Of a stretch of DNA of 64,000 nucleotides, positions 1 through 8,314 are shown piece by piece. The notes under the pieces were generated by a model. It was given only the letters and a program-made list of their open reading frames with translations, was not told the origin of the DNA and ran no database searches. The position numbers were made by a program, and so were the translations under genes. How positions within the stretch are numbered: the first letter of the stretch is position 1; every line of letters begins with the position of its first letter. Location of the stretch: the NCBI RefSeq assembly GCF_001636345.1, contig NZ_KV440945.1:2519631-2583630 (forward strand). Reading direction: 5' to 3'. Source of the DNA: Cytobacillus gottheilii (GTDB lineage: Bacteria; Bacillota; Bacilli; Bacillales; Cytobacillaceae).

Positions 1-362
1 TCCATGTTTATAGGAAGGTTTTTGTCTCAGCAAGATATCACTCGCTTACTCACTGTCTCCAAACATTTAAGTTTTTGTGTCTAGTTTCTCGTTTAAATCG
101 TAATACTTAAGCAATTAAATAAGGCGTTTCCATTTCATTCCAAGCCTTCTCTTTCTCTGGATCACAGAGCTAGTACTATTTTTTTACTGGCCGCTCATTG
201 AGGCTCTCTCCCTTTCCTCTATATTTCGTGGAATCACGGGTACTTACAATTATGATTAAAAACAAAAAACGAATGATTAGGAATGGATCATATCCTAATC
301 ATTCGAATTGACTCAATATGCCAAAGTCTCTTAAACCCATTTTGGGTCAAGGAACCTGTCCC
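1..362. other. Intergenic left edge, no gene recognised
   Basis: I see no convincing coding frame. The stretch holds the terminator hairpin of the leftward sugar operon (270-305). At about 343-360 there is a GGAACCTGTCCCC string directly beside the reductase stop codon; it resembles a short motif I remember as scattered through Bacillaceae intergenic DNA (recollection, not checked). Bases 1-240 are AT-rich with no long frame on either strand and could be an insertion-sequence remnant, but nothing proves it. Confidence 0.4.
262..305 (-). terminator. Rho-independent terminator of the deoxyamino-sugar operon
   Basis: A perfect 13-bp inverted repeat (CGAATGATTAGGA at 270-282, complement at 293-305) with a 10-nt loop. 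On the minus strand it is followed by a T-rich run (262-269). It lies about 60 bp after the last gene of the leftward operon. Confidence 0.9.
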
Positions 363-1178
363 CTAAAACCCTCTCATCTCTTCCAGCATCTCACGGTACC
401 CCTGTATCTGATAACCAACATCTGTTCTAGTATTCCGAATGGATCGGTCTTGAATCATTTTTTGATCCGGTATAATCGTTACATCTGTTTTTTGGTAGAT
501 TTCCTGAATCATCGTCAAGAGTTCATGTTTAGATATTTTATGTGATGAAGCTAGATGATAGAGTCCGGAGACATTGTTTTCAATCATATAATGAATGGCT
601 TTGGCCAGTTCAAGTGTGGTAACGCCATTCCACATTACCTTCTCAAAGCCTTTGATGGTTCCCTGCTGTTTCATAAACCAGAGGAATAGTCCAATGCCAT
701 CCTCTTTTAATTCTGGACCAATAATAGAAGTGCGGATCGTTAAATGCCTGTCACTGAACACTTCTCCAAGCTGCTTGGATTGAGCGTAGATGGATGTTCC
801 ATCGGTCGGATCTGTTTCAGTGTAATCTCCTTTACTGCCTGAAAAGACGCAATCCGTACTGATATGAATCAGTTTGCCATTACTTCTTTCCATGAGTTTG
901 GCAAGCTGGTGGGGCAAAAGGCTGTTTACCTGGAAAGCAAGCTTTGTTTCCCGTTCTGCATGTGCATTGAGAATCCCAATACAATTAATGCTAATATCAG
1001 GTTTCACCGTCTCAATTACTTTCTCGACACTCGTTGAGTCTGTTACATCCACATATATTCCTTTAGAATCTGTCTGATCTCTTGTCGTATAATATACTTC
1101 ATATTTTGGTTGCTGCTGGAAATAGCGGATGATCATATGGCCAGCCATTCCTGTTCCGCCAAAAACTAACAGCTTCAT
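363..1178 (-). CDS. SDR-family (RmlD-like) nucleotide-sugar reductase
   Basis: A 271-residue short-chain dehydrogenase. The N-terminal Rossmann motif FGGTGMAGHM binds NAD(P)H, STDCVFSG follows at mid-protein and a YAQSK (YxxxK) catalytic pair comes after it, as in RmlD-type 4-keto reductases. It is the third gene of the cassette and overlaps the dehydratase stop by 4 bp (ATGA), so the two are translationally coupled. With the neighbouring 4,6-dehydratase and 2-epimerase it should reduce a UDP-4-keto-6-deoxy-HexNAc. CapF/WbjC-type reductases for UDP-L-FucNAc carry an extra C-terminal cupin domain and are about 370 residues; this protein lacks it and fits the WbvR-like type linked to UDP-L-QuiNAc better. 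The exact sugar is inference. Confidence 0.88.
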   Translation of the reverse strand: MKLLVFGGTGMAGHMIIRYFQQQPKYEVYYTTRDQTDSKGIYVDVTDSTSVEKVIETVKPDISINCIGILNAHAERETKLAFQVNSLLPHQLAKLMERSNGKLIHISTDCVFSGSKGDYTETDPTDGTSIYAQSKQLGEVFSDRHLTIRTSIIGPELKEDGIGLFLWFMKQQGTIKGFEKVMWNGVTTLELAKAIHYMIENNVSGLYHLASSHKISKHELLTMIQEIYQKTDVTIIPDQKMIQDRSIRNTRTDVGYQIQGYREMLEEMRGF

Positions 1179-2161
1179 TCAATAAACCCGCCTTCCTCAA
1201 GCATCTGCTTAATTTCAGCTTTCGTCATTAAGGTTGTGCCAGAATTGTATTCTTCAAGATTAACCTTGCTGAAGGTTTTGTAGCGATCTTTGACTCCTTC
1301 AATATAAATAGAAGGCAGAATGACGAAATATTCTTCATCATAAACAACTGTCATCGTACTTTCATATTCTGATAATAGCAGCTCATGAATTTTCTCACCG
1401 GGACGGACACCTAAAATTTCAATATCAACGTCCTCTCCGCTTTTCTCAATTAAGATTTCTGCAAGATCAATAATCTTACATGCTGGCATTTTCATAACAA
1501 AGATCTCGCCGCCAACACTTTCTGAAACAGCTTTAAACACAAGCTGAATCGCTTCTTGAACCGTTAAGAAAAAACGGGTCATTTTCATATCGGTGATCCC
1601 AATTTTTTTCTGCTCTTGAATTTGTCTTTTAAACACATGAATTACACTTCCATTTGTTCCTAAAACATTTCCGCCGCGAATACAAACAAACTTTGTTTCC
1701 GTATTCAACGTATTAGCATGAATGATCAGCTTCTCACCCATCGCTTTTGATAGACCATAAAAGTTTGATGGATTTGATGCCTTGTCAGTTGATATATATA
1801 CGACATTTTTCACATGACAGGCTATGGCAGCATCGATCACATTTTGAGTGCCAATCACATTCGTTTTCAATGCTTCCATCGGCTGATCTTCACAGACAGG
1901 TACATGCTTTAATGCTGCTAAATGAAAAACATATTCCACACCCTGGCAGGCATAAATCAGAGAATCCTTCTCTTTTATATCCCCAATAATAAAATGAAGT
2001 TTTGGATGATGATTAAACTCCTGCTTCATTGTAAATTGATTGGATTCATTTCTGGATAGTATTCTAATTTCCTTGGGATCATAGGTTAATAGCTGGGAAA
2101 CAAGCTCATAGCCCCACGAGCCAGTACCTCCAGTAACTAAAATAACTTTATCTTTGTACAC
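1175..2161 (-). CDS. UDP-GlcNAc 4,6-dehydratase/5-epimerase family protein (CapE/WbjB-like)
   Basis: A 328-residue extended SDR protein of the polysaccharide-biosynthesis (CapD/FlaA1/CapE) family. It shows TGGTGSWG near the N terminus for cofactor binding, the family signature STDKASNPSNFYGLSK with the catalytic YxxxK, and GVRPGEKIHE late in the protein, typical for this group. It should take UDP-GlcNAc to a 4-keto-6-deoxy intermediate, the first step of the UDP-FucNAc/QuiNAc route. The start is GTG at 2161, with GGAGG eight bases upstream inside the end of the epimerase gene, which it overlaps by 14 bp. It is the middle gene of a three-gene operon. PseB-like enzymes also have Tyr at this position, so the 5-epimerase activity is not certain. 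Confidence 0.9.
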   Translation of the reverse strand: MYKDKVILVTGGTGSWGYELVSQLLTYDPKEIRILSRNESNQFTMKQEFNHHPKLHFIIGDIKEKDSLIYACQGVEYVFHLAALKHVPVCEDQPMEALKTNVIGTQNVIDAAIACHVKNVVYISTDKASNPSNFYGLSKAMGEKLIIHANTLNTETKFVCIRGGNVLGTNGSVIHVFKRQIQEQKKIGITDMKMTRFFLTVQEAIQLVFKAVSESVGGEIFVMKMPACKIIDLAEILIEKSGEDVDIEILGVRPGEKIHELLLSEYESTMTVVYDEEYFVILPSIYIEGVKDRYKTFSKVNLEEYNSGTTLMTKAEIKQMLEEGGFIE

Positions 2162-3245
2162 GGTCGAATCCTCCTAGCAATATTTTAATTACTTTATCTG
2201 ATACATTCCGATCACTATATCCATCTGGAAAACTCCAGGTTTTACTTTGACTTGTCATGACTTTTACACAATTGAATATTTGCGATGCTTCCAGACCAGA
2301 TAGCATATTGCTTCCGCATGCAATCGTTTCCGGCCTTTCTGTTGTCTTGCGCACCGTTACTGCCGGCACATGAAATAAGCAGCACTCTTCTTGTACTGTG
2401 CCGCTATCTGTTAAGACACAATAGGCATTCTTTTCAAGCTTCACAAAGTCAAAGAATCCAAATGGCTCATGGAATTCAACAAGATGGTGAAGTTTAAAGT
2501 GTTCCTGTGTTTCCAGTTTAGATCTTGTCCGAGGGTGAATACTGCAAATTACTCTTTTTTGATATGCTTCAGCAATCATATTTAAGCTCTCTAAAATCTC
2601 AAATAACCGATGTTTATCATCTACATTTTCAGCTCGATGTGTAGTAACGAGAAAATAGTCACTTTTCTCAAGTCCAAGGTCTTGTAAAATTTCACTAGAA
2701 TCAATTACACTTTCGTAAGATTTCAGCACTTCAAAAATTGGATTTCCCGTCACATAAATTTTGTGGCGCGGAAAACCTTCACGCACTAAGTTTTCCTTGC
2801 TTTGCGGTGTATATGGAAGATTAATAGATGAAATTGCATCAATTACTCTGCGGTTTTTTTCCTCCGGTACTTCGAGATCAAAGCATCGGTTTCCAGCTTC
2901 CATATGGTAAACAGGAATCCCCATCCTTTCAGCCAGAATTGCGCTAAGACCGCTGTTCGTATCGCCTAGCACTAAAATCTTATCCGGCTTTTCGGCAATC
3001 AGAACCTCTTCTAACTTTTCATATATGACAGCCAGTTGATTGCCTAAAGAATGCTGATTCTTCAAGAAAACATAATCTGGCTTACGGATACCCAATTCTT
3101 TAAAGAAGACATCACTTAAGTTTTCTGTGAAGTTCTGACCTGTATGGACAAGAACATGCTGATCCGCAAGCACATCAAGCTTTTTAATGATGAGACTTAA
3201 ACGAATGATTTCCGGTCTCGTCCCTAAGATGGTCATGATTTTCAA
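2148..3245 (-). CDS. UDP-N-acetylglucosamine 2-epimerase family (CapG/WbjD/WecB fold)
   Basis: A 365-residue non-hydrolysing UDP-HexNAc 2-epimerase, full length for the family. Motifs in order are TILGTRPEIIRLS at the N terminus, LGDTNSGLSA, the THRAENVD segment and DSGTVQEECC followed by RKTTERPET, which builds the nucleotide-sugar site. The TERPE motif and the context point to the CapG/WbjD/FnlC branch that acts last in UDP-L-FucNAc/QuiNAc synthesis rather than housekeeping MnaA. It is the first gene of the three-gene cassette; an AAGGAGTG ribosome site precedes the ATG. A terminator (3424-3463) and about 180 bp of AT-rich DNA separate it from the upstream glycosyltransferase gene, so the cassette probably has its own promoter. 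Confidence 0.92.
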   Translation of the reverse strand: MKIMTILGTRPEIIRLSLIIKKLDVLADQHVLVHTGQNFTENLSDVFFKELGIRKPDYVFLKNQHSLGNQLAVIYEKLEEVLIAEKPDKILVLGDTNSGLSAILAERMGIPVYHMEAGNRCFDLEVPEEKNRRVIDAISSINLPYTPQSKENLVREGFPRHKIYVTGNPIFEVLKSYESVIDSSEILQDLGLEKSDYFLVTTHRAENVDDKHRLFEILESLNMIAEAYQKRVICSIHPRTRSKLETQEHFKLHHLVEFHEPFGFFDFVKLEKNAYCVLTDSGTVQEECCLFHVPAVTVRKTTERPETIACGSNMLSGLEASQIFNCVKVMTSQSKTWSFPDGYSDRNVSDKVIKILLGGFDRVQR

Positions 3246-3423
3246 ATCTTTTCACTCCTTGCATATCTGTCATTTTTACTTGTTTTCTACTCTTGTCCGC
3301 TTAATTATTAAAATATGCTTGTTTTTATGATTTGCTATAGGCATAGCGACTGATTTCAATTGACTTCTTGGTTAGAGATTTTATTGTTTTTTTAAATGGG
3401 AAATAATCCAGAAAAATTGAGAA

Positions 3424-3463
3424 TAAAAAAACAGTCACTGCTAAGGCAGTGTCCTGTTTTTTT
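3424..3463 (-). terminator. Terminator after the glycosyltransferase-methyltransferase gene
   Basis: Stem CACTGC/GCAGTG with a TAAG loop, extended by AACAG/CTGTT, between an A-run (3425-3431) and a T-run (3457-3463). It can stop transcription from the minus-strand gene ending at 3471 and looks symmetric. Confidence 0.85.
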
Positions 3464-3470
3464 GTAGTTA

Positions 3471-5540
3471 CTAATCCATACATTTCTTTTCTAATAAAAT
3501 AAAATCTGCCGATGAAAGACTGGGATACTTTTGTTTTATTACCCCAATTACGGTAAATGCTTCAAACGCTTCAAGGCGTTTAAGAATATCCCGGTCTTTA
3601 ATAGTAGGTGCAATTTCATCCTCAATTTCATTGGTAATTCTCGTATAGAGGATCACATAAGAATTAGAGCAGTTAAATATATGTGTTATCGTCCGCTGAA
3701 AGTCTTCTTCATCGATGATATGATACAATACGTCCAAACATACAACGAGGTCGGCACTAACAGACCTAGCATCAAAAAATTCGGGATTATAATGGATAAA
3801 ACTCTTTGTTTCATCATCTTTAAATTTTTCTTTGCACATATGAACCGCTGATTCTGAAATATCAAACCCTTGGTATACTGGATAATTCATATATTGCAGC
3901 TGATTTCCATCTCCACAGCCAAATTCTATAACACTTTGAATCTCATGCTCCTCAATAAAAGTGTTCACCACATCTGCCTTAAACTCTGCAAGTTCCCCAT
4001 ATGATCCTAAACCTGATGTTCCGCCTTCTGCATAATTAGCTTCCCACCAGTCTTTGTACTGAAATCTTGCAATGGACTTTTCTTTCCGCAACACCGCCCG
4101 GAAACAGCATAATCCGCCCCAATCTGTGGTATGCAAACTATATTCATATAAATTTGTATCAACCTCTCCGGCAAAAGCTAATCCTGCTTCCTTGATACAA
4201 GTCATTAAATAATCAAGTTCTATCGTTGGGAAATCAAAAGTTAAAATAATAAGTCCATCATCTTTTAAAGTAGTGTTAAATTCTTTGAGTGCTCTGGCAA
4301 TATCGCCTTTAGGCAGATGCTCCAGTACTGAAATACAAAAGATCTTATCAAACTTTTTCTGCTCATACGGAAGATGAATCAGATTTGCATGCTGAAAATG
4401 AATCTTATCAAAATGGATCGCTTCAAGTCCGGGATCCTCACCATATACTCTTTGCATTTCTTGCATCATTAAATCATGATTTAAAACCCGATCATCGATA
4501 TCACACGCATATGTTTCTTTGCAATTCTCACTCATGTAAAATTTTAATGGATGCTCAATGCCACAAGCGGCATCCAAACAAACATCATGATCATTTATAA
4601 ACTGAGTCGCCCATTCATATTCATAGTAACGGCTCCACCAATTATCGGGCAATTTAAACACAAAGGTTTCGCTGCTATTATCATTCTCTTTAAAGAAGCG
4701 AGAGGTAAAGATCAAATCCTCTTTTTTCTCATTCATTAATTTCATTTTTGCTTTCTTAAAGCTTGCCACTCCTTGTAAATCTTCTTCTCTGTAAATGTGA
4801 TAGGCTGGAAAATGAGTATCAACGAACAACGGAATACCAAGGGCTGCTGCTCGAATGCAAAAATGACGGTCTTCTCCCCAATAAGATAGGTTTGAAATTT
4901 CCGCAAAGGAAGCACCTTTTAGCAGTGCATCTCGACTAATTAACGTGCATGCACCTAAACCGCCCACTTCATATATGCCTGGCTGATGCAATTGTGAAAT
5001 AAATCGATGTTCCTGAATCTTTTTTTCGTTCTCAGTCAAAAATTTTGCCTGTATTTTGGTCAATTCATACTCATCTCTTAGCCATACTTGAGGCATTTCG
5101 GGTAAATGAGGTTTCCATTTCGTCCAAAAAACTTCTGAAATAATATCTTTATTTGATGATAGTAATTGTTGAATAGTCTGAGGATGGAGGACTAGGTCAG
5201 AGTCAATCAGAAATAGATAATCAAAATTATTTTCAATTGCACTTTTAATCATCATATTTTTAAATCCTGCAACCTTCCATATATGATGATCCTGCCAATA
5301 ATGTGTGATTTCATCACAAATAAATGCCTCGCTTGCGCCACTGGATTTATAAATCATGCTATGTTTATTTTCAGTAGAAAATTCACGAAGAATTTGAGAG
5401 GATTCAATGTTATGATTGTCGTCCACAAACAGAAAAAAAGACTGTATATCAACCATATTTAACTCTTTTAGAGACTGTAAAAACTCATTCAGAATTTGGG
5501 GCTTTTGACAAACAGGACTGGCCAATAACACTTTCTTCAT
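3471..5540 (-). CDS. Three-domain fusion: GT-A glycosyltransferase + two SAM methyltransferases
   Basis: About 689 residues. The first ~270 are a GT-A glycosyltransferase: a SPVCQKP start, the DSD metal motif (LIDSDLVLHP, near residue 115) and EDRHFCIRAAALG near 235. Residues ~300-480 form a class I SAM methyltransferase with motif I LDAACGIEHP, then CISVLEHLPKG and LKDDGLIILTFDFP. Residues ~520-689 are a second, different SAM methyltransferase with VIEFGCGDGNQLQYM and LDVLYHI. The ATG at 5540 is preferred over a GTG at 5549 because GAGGTG lies eight bases before it. The upstream glycosyltransferase stop is five bases away, so both are one operon. It probably makes a methylated glycan or glycosylated surface/spore protein; the substrate is unknown. 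Such a triple fusion is unusual (see findings). Confidence 0.88.
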   Translation of the reverse strand: MKKVLLASPVCQKPQILNEFLQSLKELNMVDIQSFFLFVDDNHNIESSQILREFSTENKHSMIYKSSGASEAFICDEITHYWQDHHIWKVAGFKNMMIKSAIENNFDYLFLIDSDLVLHPQTIQQLLSSNKDIISEVFWTKWKPHLPEMPQVWLRDEYELTKIQAKFLTENEKKIQEHRFISQLHQPGIYEVGGLGACTLISRDALLKGASFAEISNLSYWGEDRHFCIRAAALGIPLFVDTHFPAYHIYREEDLQGVASFKKAKMKLMNEKKEDLIFTSRFFKENDNSSETFVFKLPDNWWSRYYEYEWATQFINDHDVCLDAACGIEHPLKFYMSENCKETYACDIDDRVLNHDLMMQEMQRVYGEDPGLEAIHFDKIHFQHANLIHLPYEQKKFDKIFCISVLEHLPKGDIARALKEFNTTLKDDGLIILTFDFPTIELDYLMTCIKEAGLAFAGEVDTNLYEYSLHTTDWGGLCCFRAVLRKEKSIARFQYKDWWEANYAEGGTSGLGSYGELAEFKADVVNTFIEEHEIQSVIEFGCGDGNQLQYMNYPVYQGFDISESAVHMCKEKFKDDETKSFIHYNPEFFDARSVSADLVVCLDVLYHIIDEEDFQRTITHIFNCSNSYVILYTRITNEIEDEIAPTIKDRDILKRLEAFEAFTVIGVIKQKYPSLSSADFILLEKKCMD

Positions 5541-5545
5541 TTCAC

Positions 5546-6625
5546 TCACACCTCTTTAGGCTGAAGGAGTTCTTTGAAATAACGCTGATTTGCGAGCAGC
5601 CGTTCATCATTGGGACGAAAGGTTAAGCCGCGGTCGTTATATTCATTTGCTTTTTCAGTATCACCAAGCTTGTCATAGCAAACCGCCAGCTGCAGCAGCG
5701 GCAGCCATGTAGAAAAGGAAGGGTTATAAAAAGGAGCACTAGGATCATCTATATTTGCTAAAGCTTGTTCATACCAATAAGCAGCCGATTGAAAATCTCC
5801 TTTTTCCATAAAAGAAAAGCCAAGTCTGCAGCATGTCTCCGGACGAGGTGATGTATAGGTGAGCGCATGTAATACGGCCCCAATTGCTTCCTCTGTTTTC
5901 CCTAATTGATGAAAACAATCTGCGAGCTTATGACATGCACGGAGATTATCCTCCAGCCAGCCATTTTTCGTCAATAAGAACTGCAGATAATACTCAATCG
6001 CTTTTTCAGCCTGACCATGGTCAACCAGTTCATTTGCATAATAAAATAAATCCCTTGGTGTAAAATTAATCTTTTCATCTAGCATTCTTTCATAAATTCT
6101 TATATTTCGATCTGCATCATGAGATAGCGGCAAATGACAAATAGCTATTTCACTGTCATACAAATTCCCGTTTACGGCTAAATATTCATGTACTGCCCCC
6201 ACCCACTTAAAGCCCTTTTCCCTCTTTACAAGCCGATACCGTCTTAAACTGGAGGTTGGATGATTTTCTGAATCAAAGGCAAGGTGATAGATCATAGATA
6301 CAGCATCAATTTCAGTATTTAATGTTTGACGAAGCTTTTGAAAACGCTGCTGATCTTCTTCTCTGACAACATCATCGGCATCGAGCCATAAGATATAATC
6401 ACAGTTTGCATGAGCAAATGCATAATTCCTAGCCGCCGCAAAATCATCAACCCATTTGAAATCAAAAATTTGATCTGTATACTTAGAACAAATCGATTTA
6501 GTCTGATCGGTTGATCCAGTATCAACAATAATAATCTCATCAACAAGGTCACACACAGATTGCAAACAGCGTTCAATAACTGCTTCCTCATTTCTCACAA
6601 TCATGCTTAAACTAATGGATTTCAA
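5546..6625 (-). CDS. GT2 glycosyltransferase with C-terminal TPR-like repeats (SunS-like)
   Basis: The N-terminal ~230 residues are a GT2 domain: LSMIVRNEEAVIERCL, VDTGSTDQT, DDFAAARNYA and LDADD with the DxD metal site. The rest is helical TPR-like repeats (for example AIEYYLQFLL, AIGAVLHALTY, AAYWYEQALA, KANEYNDRGL). This layout occurs in SunS-type protein glycosyltransferases and in Bacillus spore-surface clusters. The ATG at 6640 has no ribosome site, whereas the in-frame TTG at 6625 has GGGGGA about seven bases before it and gives the usual short N terminus, so I choose the TTG with moderate certainty. It is followed after five bases by the glycosyltransferase-methyltransferase fusion gene, suggesting a shared glycan pathway. 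Confidence 0.88.
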   Translation of the reverse strand: MKSISLSMIVRNEEAVIERCLQSVCDLVDEIIIVDTGSTDQTKSICSKYTDQIFDFKWVDDFAAARNYAFAHANCDYILWLDADDVVREEDQQRFQKLRQTLNTEIDAVSMIYHLAFDSENHPTSSLRRYRLVKREKGFKWVGAVHEYLAVNGNLYDSEIAICHLPLSHDADRNIRIYERMLDEKINFTPRDLFYYANELVDHGQAEKAIEYYLQFLLTKNGWLEDNLRACHKLADCFHQLGKTEEAIGAVLHALTYTSPRPETCCRLGFSFMEKGDFQSAAYWYEQALANIDDPSAPFYNPSFSTWLPLLQLAVCYDKLGDTEKANEYNDRGLTFRPNDERLLANQRYFKELLQPKEV

Positions 6626-6929
6626 AAGACATTCCCCCATTGACGTGAGAATTTCCTATAATGAAGTTGATAACACTTTTTTCTCATAAAAGGAATTCCC
6701 CTTTTTAAACCCTCCGTAATGGCCATTGTGCCAGTCATACTCACAAGAATGCTTGAAAAAACAGCTTCAAAGGCATAGTAAACTCCAGTACCCACACCCA
6801 TTTCCAAAATCAGAAAGCGTTTAACTTCAGAAAAGGGTACTACTACAAATAGTACATTGCTATTTTTAAACATTTTTTCTGCAGCATCCTTTGCCATTTT
6901 TCTTAACATTATGAGCAAACTCGGTTGTC
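6626..6929. other. Gap with a weak open frame only
   Basis: On the minus strand a frame of about 95 codons runs from an ATG near 6909 to 6622, partly inside the glycosyltransferase start. It has no ribosome binding site and no family I recognise. It may be non-coding leader DNA or a decayed gene. Confidence 0.3.
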
Positions 6930-7277
6930 TTATTCCACTTCTTTTCCTGCCGGCTGAGCCTGTGTTGCTGTATTTAAGAGGGCGATTCCTCCGATCACTA
7001 GGCAAACACCTGCTGCTTTAATAACACTAATGCCTTCATCAAACAGCAAAATGCCAATGACGACACTTAAAGCTGTTCCTACACCAGACCAGGTCGCATA
7101 AGCCACAGATAAACTCATTGTCTTCAAGGCGTAGCTTAAAAGCAGAAACGCCAAAAGAAACCCAGCTGCCACACCAATTGATGGCAGAAGGTTGGTAAAA
7201 CCATCAGACAGCTTTAGCATCGTCGTTCCAAAAGCTTCAAAAATAATAGAACCTGCTAAATAATACATTCCCTTCAT
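6930..7277 (-). CDS. SMR-family multidrug exporter subunit (EbrB-like)
   Basis: About 115 residues with four hydrophobic helices. Signature parts are EAFGTTMLKLSDGF in helix 1, holding the essential Glu, and YATWSGVGTALSVV in helix 3; a charged tail follows helix 4. It is the second of two adjacent SMR genes with a 12-bp gap. In Bacillus subtilis EbrA and EbrB function as an obligate pair, and this longer partner with a polar C-terminal tail matches EbrB. The ATG at 7277 is favoured over 7286, because the AGGAG site abuts the first ATG but lies nine bases before this one. The pair likely exports cationic compounds by proton antiport; the substrate cannot be read from sequence. Confidence 0.85.
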   Translation of the reverse strand: MKGMYYLAGSIIFEAFGTTMLKLSDGFTNLLPSIGVAAGFLLAFLLLSYALKTMSLSVAYATWSGVGTALSVVIGILLFDEGISVIKAAGVCLVIGGIALLNTATQAQPAGKEVE

Positions 7278-7289
7278 ACGTTTCATCTC

Positions 7290-7613
7290 CTATTTTGATA
7301 CATTCATAAGCACGAGTCCTGCGACAAGAAGGACAATACCCATTATTGCTTTTTTGTTTAAACGATCCTTAAAGAAAAGCACACCAATTAACACCGTTAA
7401 AATCGTTCCCAGACCACTCCAAGTTGCATATACCAGTCCTAACGGGAGGGACTGCAATGTAAGTGAAAGTAAATAAAAGGCAATTCCGTATCCTCCAATG
7501 ACACCTGCAACAGGACCAATACGTTTAAAGCCTTCTGATAACTTTAGCATAGATGAACCAAACACTTCAGATACAATAGCAGCTAATAATAATAAATAAG
7601 CACCTAAAATCAT
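7290..7613 (-). CDS. SMR-family multidrug exporter subunit (EbrA-like)
   Basis: A 107-residue, four-helix SMR protein with SEVFGSSMLKLSEGF (conserved Glu in helix 1) and YATWSGLGTILTVL in helix 3. It is shorter than its downstream partner and lacks a charged tail, as EbrA does relative to EbrB. AAAGGAG lies seven bases before the ATG. The stop of the upstream peptidase gene is only 24 bp away, so the three genes may form one transcript. It acts in the cytoplasmic membrane as half of an antiparallel SMR pair (family knowledge). Confidence 0.87.
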   Translation of the reverse strand: MILGAYLLLLAAIVSEVFGSSMLKLSEGFKRIGPVAGVIGGYGIAFYLLSLTLQSLPLGLVYATWSGLGTILTVLIGVLFFKDRLNKKAIMGIVLLVAGLVLMNVSK

Positions 7614-7637
7614 ACGCTCTCTCCTTTCTTAATTGAA

Positions 7638-8174
7638 TTATTCTGGCGGTCTATTCCCTCGCTGCAATTCAGAAATCGACAATCCGAAGTTCATCTGAAA
7701 ATGAGGATAGTCTTTGAAATTCCGCCAATCTCCGCCCCAGGAAAAACCTAAATCCTTAGCAATGGATACAACCTCATCCCAATCTGGAGTTCCGTTGCCA
7801 TTTCCATCATACTCCATATCCCAAACCACTTGCCCATCTATTGTCATAAGAGCGAAATCAATGGCCAATCCATAATTATGGTAGGATTCACCGCCCTTTG
7901 CATTTGTAACAATATTTCCTGATGTTGAGCGTCCTTGCTCATAAAGGCGATTCTGCTCTTCATAGCTTCGAAAATCTGCTGTAATCACAACTTGAATACC
8001 TTTATCTGCTGCTAAGCTCACCAATTCATCTTTTTTTAAGGATACAGTTGGATGCAGACCATCAGGAAGCGGTACATCCTCTTTCGGCACGGTACTATAT
8101 TGATAGATTAATAAGCCAACAGTAAATAAAATTAGCAGCACCACTAATAATCTAAACGTTTTTGCTATCTTCAA
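7638..8174 (-). CDS. M15-family peptidoglycan peptidase, membrane-anchored (CwlK/VanY-like)
   Basis: A 178-residue protein with one N-terminal membrane segment (about residues 8-27) and an extracellular M15 peptidase domain. Zinc and catalytic motifs are visible: SYHNYGLAIDFAL (HxxxxxxD), the DWDEVVSIAKDLGFSWGGDW segment and the final PHFQM histidine. CwlK of B. subtilis cuts L-alanyl-D-glutamate bonds in wall peptides; D,D-carboxypeptidase activity is the alternative for this fold. Translation starts at a TTG with AGGAGG eleven bases upstream. It lies just upstream of the SMR pair on the same strand, perhaps as one operon. Confidence 0.87.
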   Translation of the reverse strand: MKIAKTFRLLVVLLILFTVGLLIYQYSTVPKEDVPLPDGLHPTVSLKKDELVSLAADKGIQVVITADFRSYEEQNRLYEQGRSTSGNIVTNAKGGESYHNYGLAIDFALMTIDGQVVWDMEYDGNGNGTPDWDEVVSIAKDLGFSWGGDWRNFKDYPHFQMNFGLSISELQRGNRPPE

Positions 8175-8254
8175 AACTCGTTATTCCTCCTAAGTCATCA
8201 TCGCTGAATTAAATTGTACCAAACAATAGACGCACATAAGTATAGAAAGGTTCT

Positions 8255-8280
8255 GTTTAAATACGAAATGATATGGGAAT
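8255..8280 (+). promoter_or_regulatory. Sigma-B type promoter of csbD
   Basis: GTTTAA (8255-8260), exactly 14 bases, then GGGAAT (8275-8280), matching the sigma-B consensus GTTTAA-N14-GGGTAT with one mismatch. It lies 34 bp upstream of the csbD start. CsbD of B. subtilis is a sigma-B controlled general-stress protein, so site and gene support each other. Confidence 0.85.
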
Positions 8281-8314
8281 AGAATAATAGACAACTTATT
8301 AGGAGGTATTCGAC

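Noticed and set aside
1-240. Insertion sequence end at the left edge
   Set aside because: No transposase frame, terminal inverted repeat or target duplication can be shown.
6622-7005. 127-codon minus-strand frame
   Set aside because: Begins inside the EbrB-like gene and ends inside the glycosyltransferase start, with no ribosome site. A shorter internal start near 6909 remains possible, noted as weak.
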